Part shown: positions 1-5,178 of the stretch, in pieces | Numbering within the stretch: the stretch's first letter is position 1 | How the letters are laid out: each line of letters opens with the position of its first letter | From: an uncultured Alphaproteobacteria bacterium | GTDB taxonomy: Bacteria; Pseudomonadota; Alphaproteobacteria; Rs-D84 | Assembly (NCBI GenBank): GCA_946611025.1 | Contig: CAMOCR010000030.1 | Coordinates: forward strand, 1 to 8,494 | DNA length: 8,494 nt | Reading direction: 5' to 3' | Translations under genes and position numbers: made by a program | Notes under the pieces: generated by a model | Database searches by the model: none | Told to the model about the DNA's origin: nothing | What the model saw: only the letters and a program-made list of their open reading frames with translations

Positions 1-49
1 CCGCCGCCGCCACACCGAACCAACCACAAGAAAACTCTACACTATGGGA
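1..49. other. Window-edge intergenic stretch
   Basis: This is 49 bp downstream of the stop of the minus-strand gene that ends at 50. It begins with a short CCG triplet run (1-11). I see no terminator-like stem followed by a T-run on the minus strand and no gene start. A 12-nt string, AACCACAAGAAA, occurs on the plus strand here and also in the minus-strand leader of the gene starting at 1021; this may be chance. Confidence 0.3.
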
Positions 50-1021
50 TTATTCACCCGTACCACGTTGAATCTGTTCCCATTTGTATGTAACACTGTC
101 ACCACTGATAGTACCAGTCAAAACATATACACCATCAGAACCAGTCGCTGTGCCAATATTGTCTTGTTTACCATCCAATGTTGTCTGCAAATTCGTTACC
201 TTGCTGATGGACAATGCTGGGATATCTGTTTCTGCCAAACTTGCACCAGCGGTCACCAAACCTTGTGCATCAACCGTAACTTTTGGATATGTTCCTGCTG
301 TAACAGCCGTAGCTGGCGCTTCAACAAATGCTGAATCCGCCGCTGTCTTGGTGTAGTAGTCATCCTTTGATTCAGCTGCCATTGTACCCAAACCGTCAAC
401 TAATGAACTTGACAATTTATGTTCAGCATCGATTGTATTTTGTTTTGTTCCCAAACCTGCTGTCAATTCTGCATCTGTTGCGTATGTATCGCCCAATGCA
501 GCAATCGCCGCCGCGTTATCTGCAACACCCTTGGTCAAACCAGAGTTTGCATCACCAATTGCTGTTTTGTTTGCATCAGCAATTGCTTTCGTTGCTGCTA
601 AACCTGTTTCTGTGTTATTTACTGCGCTTTGCAATGTTGTGAAATCAGACGCTTTTGCATATGTTGTATCTAAACCTGTCTTGGTATAGTCTGCAGCATT
701 TTCAGTTGCCATCGAACCCAATGTTGTTGGTGTCACAACACCACTTGCATTAACGTATACAGGAACGGTTGCACTACCAACTGCTGCGGTACCAGAACGT
801 TTAACAACACCTTCTGTTCCACCTGTGACCGCCTTGGCGATAGCATCCGCAACGTCTGTAGACCCCGCTGGCAATGTACCAATTTTTGTATCAGTATAAC
901 CTTTTGCAGTATTTACGGCAGCTGTTTCACGTTGATCAACGTATGCCTTTGATGCGATTTCAGCGTTTGCGGCTGTGACAGCCATTACCGCCATAATCGA
1001 AACTGTTAATATTTTTTTCAT
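50..1021 (-). CDS. Secreted tail-fibre-like repeat protein (323 aa)
   Basis: Predicted exported fibrous protein of unknown function. Residues 1-20 form a Sec signal peptide with an ANA cleavage site, followed by the motif EIASKAYVD (21-29). The body is Ala/Thr/Asp-rich and looks like phage tail-fibre modules: VGSATVPVYVNASGVV (81-96), LGSMATENAADYTK (101-114), YYTKTAADSAF (222-232), and GTYPKVTVDAQGLVTAG (243-259) leading into a TDIPAL segment. The C-terminus has GVYVL (297-301) then KWEQI. An 18-residue block (156-173) is identical to one in the gene at 1174-2160. I chose the ATG at 1021 because AAAGGAAAG precedes it and the signal peptide starts there; an in-frame ATG at 1087 would put 22 charged residues ahead of it. 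It is the last gene of the minus-strand array. The tail-fibre resemblance is from memory of such sequences; the cellular role is inferred. Confidence 0.85.
   Translation of the reverse strand: MKKILTVSIMAVMAVTAANAEIASKAYVDQRETAAVNTAKGYTDTKIGTLPAGSTDVADAIAKAVTGGTEGVVKRSGTAAVGSATVPVYVNASGVVTPTTLGSMATENAADYTKTGLDTTYAKASDFTTLQSAVNNTETGLAATKAIADANKTAIGDANSGLTKGVADNAAAIAALGDTYATDAELTAGLGTKQNTIDAEHKLSSSLVDGLGTMAAESKDDYYTKTAADSAFVEAPATAVTAGTYPKVTVDAQGLVTAGASLAETDIPALSISKVTNLQTTLDGKQDNIGTATGSDGVYVLTGTISGDSVTYKWEQIQRGTGE
503..556 (-). repeat. 54-bp block shared with neighbouring paralogue
   Basis: This stretch encodes GDANSGLTKGVADNAAAI, identical at protein level to 1381-1434 in the next gene. The DNA is similar but not identical; the longest obvious shared core is the 18-nt run at 521-538, which matches 1399-1416. 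It points to duplication or recombination between the paralogues. Confidence 0.85.
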
Positions 1022-1025
1022 TTTT

Positions 1026-1034
1026 CTTTCCTTT
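1026..1034 (-). promoter_or_regulatory. Shine-Dalgarno deciding start at 1021
   Basis: On the minus strand the purine-rich run AAAGGAAAG lies just before the ATG at 1021. Almost the same sequence precedes the paralogue start at 2160 (2167-2175). It supports the inner starts over the longer ORF starts. Confidence 0.75.
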
Positions 1035-1074
1035 CTTTCTTGTGGTTGTTTTTCCTTGTCTTGCCCGCGGTTGT

Positions 1075-1089
1075 GCGTGTTGCACACGC
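1075..1089 (-). promoter_or_regulatory. 5'-leader hairpin of the gene at 50-1021
   Basis: On the minus-strand transcript a 6-bp stem GCGTGT/ACACGC closes a GCA loop about 53 nt before the start codon. It is flanked by GGTTC upstream and ACAAC downstream, as is the hairpin at 2190-2204 ahead of the paralogue. No T-run follows, so it is not a terminator. A stabilising or regulatory mRNA leader structure is a reasonable inference. Confidence 0.45.
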
Positions 1090-1116
1090 GAACCAGATTG
1101 TTTGTTTTTGCATTTT

Positions 1117-1156
1117 CATGCCATGATTACATTTTATCAAATTTCACCATGGCATG
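1117..1156. promoter_or_regulatory. Paired CATG-S-CATG sites, candidate operator
   Basis: Two 9-bp sites, CATGCCATG (1117-1125) and CATGGCATG (1148-1156), are perfect inverted copies. Each is itself palindromic around its central base. Their starts are 31 bp apart, about three helical turns, so a bound protein would sit on one face of the DNA. They bracket the candidate promoter at 1131-1160: one overlaps the -35 end, the other lies near the expected transcription start. A repressor operator is the inferred role; I cannot name the regulator. Confidence 0.45.
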
Positions 1157-1160
1157 TCTA
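1131..1160 (-). promoter_or_regulatory. Sigma70-like promoter for the gene at 50-1021
   Basis: On the minus strand TAGACA (1155-1160) and TAAAAT (1131-1136) are separated by 18 bp; each matches the -35/-10 consensus at five of six positions. It starts just beyond the stop codon of the upstream gene (1174), so this last gene of the array can be transcribed on its own. The expected leader of about 100 nt contains the hairpin at 1075-1089. Confidence 0.5.
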
Positions 1161-1173
1161 TACAAAAATTTCG

Positions 1174-2160
1174 TTATTCGGTGATTTCAAATGGCGATGT
1201 AACGTCAATCCATGTCAAACCATTTGATGCCGCTGTCAATACACAGTGACCCGAACCACCGCTTTGGCTGATGCAGGTTTGATAACCCGCCGCCAACAAG
1301 TTTGCCGCTGCAGTGATTGAATCCAATTCTGTCTGGGACAACGCAGCTTGTTTGCCACCCAACGCAGTATTGATTGAGGTAATTGCCGCTGCGTTGTCTG
1401 CAACACCCTTGGTCAAGCCAGAATTTGCATCACCAACAGCCGTTTCCAATGCCGTAACATCAGCGACCAAGCCAGAACTTGCATCACCAACGACTGTTTC
1501 CAATGCGGTAACATCAGATGCATCGGCTTTATCCGCCAAAGCAGCCGCCACAGATGCATATGTACCACCATTACCATCACTCAAAACGCCAATTGTTGCG
1601 CCACCACCAGTTACATTAGCAATCGCCGCGGCAACAGCTTTTTCAGTTGCCCATTTGCTATCAGATGCATCTGTTGTGGAACCAATTGATGTTGCCTTGT
1701 CGGCTACATTAACTTTTTCTGCCAATGCTGCTGCAACGGTCTTTTCACCGGCACCGGTACCAATGCCCGCACCCAATGCGGCGGCATCTGCCTTGCCAGC
1801 AACAACTGTTTCCAACGCATCAACCTCACCTTGGGCTGCATCGGCTGCATCTTGTGCGGCACTTGCTGCATCGGCTGCATCTTGTGCGGCACTTGCAGCA
1901 TTGGCAACATCGGTTGCCAATTCGTTGACAGCACCCGTCAATGTTGTACCAGATTCAAATGCGTTGCTTAATGTTTCATTTTCACCAGCAACTTTTTCTT
2001 CCAATTGTGAAACCGCACCATCGGCACCGGTCAAATTTTCAATTTGACGGTCGACATATGCCTGTGACGCAATTTTGAACGGTGTTGCCGCATTCGCGCC
2101 CGCGGTTCCCATCAAGATTGCCGCAGCAAAGCCTGAAAATACAATGTTTTTTACTTTCAT
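1174..2160 (-). CDS. Secreted tail-fibre-like repeat protein (328 aa)
   Basis: Paralogue of the gene at 50-1021, of unknown function. The signal peptide spans residues 1-24 (cleavage after GANA) and is followed by FKIASQAYVDRQIENL (28-43), matching the IASKAYVD motif of its neighbour. Residues 45-120 look helical or coiled-coil, with a duplicated AASAAQDAAD unit (88-107). The middle has SDSKWATEKAVAAAI (166-180), a phage-fibre-like phrase, and the repeated unit DVTALET-x-VGDA-x-SGL (216-231 and 234-249). The C-terminus carries Cys296 and Cys306 around GHCVL (304-308), which could form a disulfide in an oxidising compartment, and ends TWIDV...EITE. The start at 2160 is preferred because AAAGGAAAG precedes it and the signal peptide begins there; a longer frame from 2196 adds only Lys-rich residues. 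A long antisense frame across 1313-2047 is a composition artefact. Confidence 0.85.
   Translation of the reverse strand: MKVKNIVFSGFAAAILMGTAGANAATPFKIASQAYVDRQIENLTGADGAVSQLEEKVAGENETLSNAFESGTTLTGAVNELATDVANAASAAQDAADAASAAQDAADAAQGEVDALETVVAGKADAAALGAGIGTGAGEKTVAAALAEKVNVADKATSIGSTTDASDSKWATEKAVAAAIANVTGGGATIGVLSDGNGGTYASVAAALADKADASDVTALETVVGDASSGLVADVTALETAVGDANSGLTKGVADNAAAITSINTALGGKQAALSQTELDSITAAANLLAAGYQTCISQSGGSGHCVLTAASNGLTWIDVTSPFEITE
1381..1434 (-). repeat. 54-bp block shared with neighbouring paralogue
   Basis: Second copy of the block at 503-556, encoding residues 243-260 of this protein with no amino-acid difference. It lies at the end of the local DVTALET repeats, whereas in the other gene its surroundings differ. 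That suggests a shuffled module rather than uniform conservation. Confidence 0.85.
1835..1894 (-). repeat. Perfect 30-bp tandem duplication inside CDS
   Basis: Two identical 30-bp units (1835-1864 and 1865-1894) encode the decapeptide AASAAQDAAD twice. The DNA identity is complete, so the duplication is recent or kept homogeneous. The unit is a multiple of three, so copy-number change would lengthen the coiled region without a frameshift. Confidence 0.9.
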
Positions 2161-2166
2161 TTTTTT

Positions 2167-2175
2167 CTTTCCTTT
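2167..2175 (-). promoter_or_regulatory. Shine-Dalgarno deciding start at 2160
   Basis: AAAGGAAAG on the minus strand, followed by an A-run and the ATG at 2160. It matches the site at 1026-1034 of the paralogue, including most surrounding purines. Confidence 0.75.
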
Positions 2176-2189
2176 CTTTTTGTTTGTTG

Positions 2190-2204
2190 TCCGCATCTTG
2201 CGGA
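2190..2204 (-). promoter_or_regulatory. 5'-leader hairpin of the gene at 1174-2160
   Basis: On the minus strand the stem TCCGCA/TGCGGA closes an AGA loop, 29 nt before the ATG. It is preceded by AACGG and followed by CAACAAAC, an arrangement like the hairpin at 1075-1089. There is no T-run after it on the minus strand, so it would not terminate the upstream gene. Confidence 0.45.
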
Positions 2205-2237
2205 ACCGTTTTTGTTTAATTTTTAAAATCTCTGTTT

Positions 2238-2267
2238 ATTATGGTTCTTGACCTGTCGCCGCCACAA
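2238..2267 (-). promoter_or_regulatory. Weak candidate promoter for the gene at 1174-2160
   Basis: On the minus strand TTGTGG (2262-2267) and CATAAT (2238-2243) are 18 bp apart, overlapping the end of the upstream gene. The -35 match is modest. Transcription of this gene from the promoter at 4255-4283 as part of an operon is equally possible, since no terminator lies between. Confidence 0.25.
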
Positions 2268-4224
2268 TTGCGTTGCCAGAATTACCATTGGCATCAACAA
2301 TTGGTATATACATTTGAACACCATCAACAAAACCCAATACATATTGACCCGGTGTTGGGACAGTACCAAATGGAACCTTGTCATCCAAAGCACCCGATAC
2401 AACCTTGTTTTGAACTGGGTTCGTGCTAGATAAACTTAATGCAGAATCAATTGTTGGCAATTGGGTCTTTAATGCATAATTCGATTCCAAATCAGCCGTC
2501 GTGGTATAGTCCGCCAATGCATTGTCTATTTGATCACTAATTGAATCAACATCACCAGATACCGCACTAATCGCCGTATAGATGCCACCAGATGTAACTG
2601 GGTTCGTTGAATTTGCGGTCGGCGTAGTATCAAATGTTAACGCGTCTTGCTTGCCCGCAATCAAACCATCCTGAATTGCAATGGCATCCTTGTTGGCTTC
2701 GACCTGGGCAACAACTGTGCTGGTTACACCCGAATTAACCGCCGCCAATTGCGTTTCAGTTAACTTATCTTGTTTGCTTTGCACCGCATTACTAAGCGTA
2801 CCCAATTCGGTTTCAACGTAATTCTGGTTCGCCTTTAATGTGATTTTGTCTTCCAACAACTGTGCCCCAGCTTGAATTGCCGCAATATCCGCCTTGTTCG
2901 TGGCAATCTGTCCAACCTTGGTTGTATCAATACCCGAATTAACCGCCGACAGTTGTGCTTCGGTCAAAGAATTTTGTTTTTTCGCTAATTCGGTGTTCAT
3001 TTCAGCCGTTGTTGAATATGGTTCCAATGCGGTGTTGATTTGTGTCGCAATCGAACCAGCTTCGCCAGAAATACCGTCCAAGGCTGTGTCAATTTCACCC
3101 TTGGTATAAACATCAGCACTGTTTGCCTTGTCCGCCAATTTCGCATCCATTTGCGCCGTTGTTGAATACGATGTCAATTTGCTGTCCAATGCACTGGGTT
3201 GAACCGCGGTGGCACCCGCCGCCGCACCAGAACGAATGTCCGCCAGGTCGCCAATCGCATCCTGTTTCGCGTTCCATGTTGCCTTGTCTGCGGTTGTCAC
3301 ATGAATATCGTTGTTTGCAATGTGTGCATCATATGTCGACAAATCAACCGTGCCAACCCCGGTGGTAATCGCCGCGTCAACTTCGGTTTTTGTATATGTT
3401 GTTGCTTTATCTGCCTTTAAATCCAACGCCGCGTTAATATCATCAGACATTGTATTCAATGCGGTTTGAACATCGCCCTTGGTCGCGTATGTGTTAGCCA
3501 GGTTTTGAATCGCCGTGCTTAAATCATTCGCGGTTGCATAATCGCCCGTCAACGCGGCACCGTTTAACAATGTGTGCCATTCGGTATCATCACCCGTGGT
3601 ATAGCGCCACTGTAAATTTTTGTCTTCGGTATAACGAATTTCAGTTTCGCGGGAATTTAAATCCTTGGCTACAACGGTTTCCATCAATTTTTCAACATCA
3701 ATCGAAACCGTGCCATCATCGGCAATGTCAACAATGCCATCGGCACTGCCCTGAATCTGTTTATCTTGGAAATTTTCCAATGCCGCAACACGACCCGACA
3801 GAGAATCCGCCACCGTGTCGGTTCCAATGTTCCCCTCCAATTCGTCAACACGTTGTTCCAATTCTTTAAAGCTGGTTGTGGAACCCGGGGTTGCCGAACC
3901 ACCCGATGTTGTTGCGGTTGTGGTCGCACCACCCAGATATTTACCAATTGACAAACGTTGCGAACCGCCCGATGTCGATGTCGCCGAACCAGACGCCGAT
4001 CCAGAATTAGACGTAATTAAACGCGCAGACGATGGTGTGACGCGCAATGAACCCGCACGCGTTGGTCCCACACGTGTCGATGCAGATGCCGCAGACGCAC
4101 CACTGTATGTGCCCGCACCACCCAATGTGCGAACCGCCGGTGCCGCCATCGCATTTGTCGCCAAACCGGCGCACAATACGCATAAAACCGACATTGTTGA
4201 TATTTTTAATGTATGTTTTTTCAT
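2239..4224 (-). CDS. Large secreted tail-fibre-like modular protein (661 aa)
   Basis: Largest member of the array; function unknown. Signal peptide 1-27 (AMA cleavage site), then a Ser/Gly/Thr-rich linker (about 36-117) and a probable coiled coil (117-153). Next comes EIRYTEDKNLQWRY (195-208) with a nearby EWHTLL, then a long series of fibre-like modules: YATKGDVQTAL (246-256), YTKTEVDAAI (277-286), HIANNDIHVTTADKATWNAK (301-320), YTKGEIDTAL (373-382), two LTE-x-QL-x-AVNSG units (420-431 and 488-499), PTANSTNPVTSGGIYTAI (535-552) and SSTNPVQNKVVSGAL (599-613). The end is GQYVLGFVDG (626-635). The HIA...WNAK, AVNSG and STNPV phrases resemble phage tail-fibre proteins (recalled, not searched). 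A purine-rich GGGAAG site precedes the ATG. It lacks an evident YadA-type or other membrane anchor at the C-terminus. A secreted trimeric fibre or adhesin is the inference. Confidence 0.87.
   Translation of the reverse strand: MKKHTLKISTMSVLCVLCAGLATNAMAAPAVRTLGGAGTYSGASAASASTRVGPTRAGSLRVTPSSARLITSNSGSASGSATSTSGGSQRLSIGKYLGGATTTATTSGGSATPGSTTSFKELEQRVDELEGNIGTDTVADSLSGRVAALENFQDKQIQGSADGIVDIADDGTVSIDVEKLMETVVAKDLNSRETEIRYTEDKNLQWRYTTGDDTEWHTLLNGAALTGDYATANDLSTAIQNLANTYATKGDVQTALNTMSDDINAALDLKADKATTYTKTEVDAAITTGVGTVDLSTYDAHIANNDIHVTTADKATWNAKQDAIGDLADIRSGAAAGATAVQPSALDSKLTSYSTTAQMDAKLADKANSADVYTKGEIDTALDGISGEAGSIATQINTALEPYSTTAEMNTELAKKQNSLTEAQLSAVNSGIDTTKVGQIATNKADIAAIQAGAQLLEDKITLKANQNYVETELGTLSNAVQSKQDKLTETQLAAVNSGVTSTVVAQVEANKDAIAIQDGLIAGKQDALTFDTTPTANSTNPVTSGGIYTAISAVSGDVDSISDQIDNALADYTTTADLESNYALKTQLPTIDSALSLSSTNPVQNKVVSGALDDKVPFGTVPTPGQYVLGFVDGVQMYIPIVDANGNSGNAIVAATGQEP
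2680..2775 (-). repeat. Protein-level repeat, second AVNSG unit
   Basis: Encodes residues 484-515, KQDKLTETQLAAVNSG onward, ending in an E-x-NKDAI segment. It parallels residues 416-450 encoded at 2875-2979. The DNA copies have diverged, so this is an old duplication or independently acquired modules. Confidence 0.7.
2875..2979 (-). repeat. Protein-level repeat, first AVNSG unit
   Basis: Encodes residues 416-450, KQNSLTEAQLSAVNSG followed by a QIATNKADIAAI segment. It pairs with the unit at 2680-2775. The spacing between unit starts is 68 residues. Confidence 0.7.
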
Positions 4225-4254
4225 TCTCTTCTTCCCACGTCTTTTGTCGTTCCT

Positions 4255-4283
4255 ATTTTACCACATTTGCGAATCGGTTCCAA
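4255..4283 (-). promoter_or_regulatory. Sigma70-like promoter for the gene at 2239-4224
   Basis: On the minus strand TTGGAA (4278-4283) and TAAAAT (4255-4260) are separated by exactly 17 bp. They sit in the 71-bp gap after the barrel gene, and the predicted start of transcription is about 25 nt before the ATG at 4224. It may drive the whole three-gene fibre array. Confidence 0.6.
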
Positions 4284-4295
4284 ACACTTTTTTGG

Positions 4296-5051
4296 TTAAA
4301 ATTCATATCGAATACCCAGTGATATAGAATTATCCAAAATAAATCCGTTTTCATTTTTCAGATGCATGCCACCGATATCAGTCTCTGCAATGCCGTCGTT
4401 ATCTGTATCAATAAAAGTACCAGCAACCCATTGGCGTTTTTGGTCGTGCCCCATAAATCCGGCAATGCGATAGCGCAAGTCCAAAACCAAGTTATCATCC
4501 AATTTATGTGTATAACCCGCCATTAAACCAGCCATTGGCGATACCGACCATTTTGGATTGTTTCCAGATTTAAACCTATCATCGACCAATTCGGTACGTG
4601 GCATTGCAATACCCAGACCCGCACCAACATATAAACCATTGGTGAAATCATAGTATCCATTTGCAATTAAATATGGCACAGACAACGAATATTCATAACC
4701 TTCGTCTTTATCAGTGTAATTAAAGATATAGCCCGCTTCGACATCGGCACGCCAGAAATAATCTATGCGCTTACCAAATGCCATATTTGCAGAAAACAGC
4801 GGCTGAAATGAATATTTATCATCACCAATATGTTCGTCTTCGACATAATATTTATTCTTCCAATTTAACAATGCCAATTCCGCACGCAATACACCATACC
4901 AACCCGATTTCGCCTTGTCGGTGTAGCTGTATGTGACATCATATGAACCGTTTTTGTTACGGGTCAAATAACTGGGGCGTGCCGCCTTTTGTGCAGAAAA
5001 CGCAGGTGTCACAGCCGCACATAATGCGATAACGGAAACTAATTTTTTCAT
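4296..5051 (-). CDS. Outer-membrane beta-barrel protein (251 aa)
   Basis: Probable small outer-membrane beta-barrel of the OmpA-like/Opa-like or Msp2-like surface antigen type. Residues 1-20 form a signal peptide (cleavage near AFSA-Q). The remainder alternates short amphipathic strands with polar loops, for example WYGVLRAELALLNW (51-64), FWRADVEAGYIFNY (99-112), GLYVGAGLGIAM (139-150), MAGLMAGYTHKLDDNLVLDL (173-192) and NSISLGIRYEF (241-251). The terminal Phe in ...IRYEF is the classical barrel-assembly signature. The size would fit eight strands. An acidic loop DTDNDGIAETD (215-225) resembles calcium-binding repeats and would be surface-exposed. A GGGAG site lies 7 nt before the ATG. It sits upstream of the fibre-like genes on the same strand and is divergent from pal. 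Ligand and precise family are unknown. Confidence 0.85.
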   Translation of the reverse strand: MKKLVSVIALCAAVTPAFSAQKAARPSYLTRNKNGSYDVTYSYTDKAKSGWYGVLRAELALLNWKNKYYVEDEHIGDDKYSFQPLFSANMAFGKRIDYFWRADVEAGYIFNYTDKDEGYEYSLSVPYLIANGYYDFTNGLYVGAGLGIAMPRTELVDDRFKSGNNPKWSVSPMAGLMAGYTHKLDDNLVLDLRYRIAGFMGHDQKRQWVAGTFIDTDNDGIAETDIGGMHLKNENGFILDNSISLGIRYEF

Positions 5052-5078
5052 GATTTTTCTCCCTGTACTTTTGACATA

Positions 5079-5107
5079 AGTATATCACATTTTGACCCCT
5101 TTCCCAA
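5079..5107 (-). promoter_or_regulatory. Promoter of the outer-membrane barrel gene
   Basis: On the minus strand TTGGGA (5102-5107) and TATACT (5079-5084) are 17 bp apart, about 27 nt upstream of the ATG at 5051. The -35 resembles the TTGGAA of the promoter at 4255-4283. It is back to back with the pal promoter, the two -35 elements being 17 bp apart. Confidence 0.65.
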
Positions 5108-5124
5108 ACGGAAAAAAACATATA

Positions 5125-5154
5125 TTGACAACTTTTTATAAAATTTGCTAAATT
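5125..5154 (+). promoter_or_regulatory. Promoter of pal
   Basis: A perfect -35 TTGACA (5125-5130) is followed after 18 bp by TAAATT (5149-5154); CTAAAT at 17 bp is an alternative -10. Transcription would begin near 5161, giving a leader of about 18 nt that contains the AAAGGA ribosome-binding site at 5167-5172. Confidence 0.65.
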
Positions 5155-5178
5155 CGTATTGTAATCAAAGGATGTGAA

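Noticed and set aside
1117..1156. Intrinsic terminator downstream of the gene at 1174-2160
   Set aside because: The 9-bp inverted repeat has a 22-nt loop and is followed on the minus strand by an A-rich, not T-rich, run. A promoter-operator reading fits better.
1313..2047. Long plus-strand frame of 244 residues, Ala/Ser/Pro/Val-rich
   Set aside because: It is antisense to the signal-peptide-bearing gene at 1174-2160 and mirrors its repetitive Ala/Thr/Val codons. It has no domain, no ribosome-binding site and no signal peptide.
50..4224. Prophage or phage tail operon
   Set aside because: Fibre-like modules are present, but every one of these genes has a signal peptide, and there is no capsid, terminase, portal, tape-measure, lysis or integrase gene in the window.
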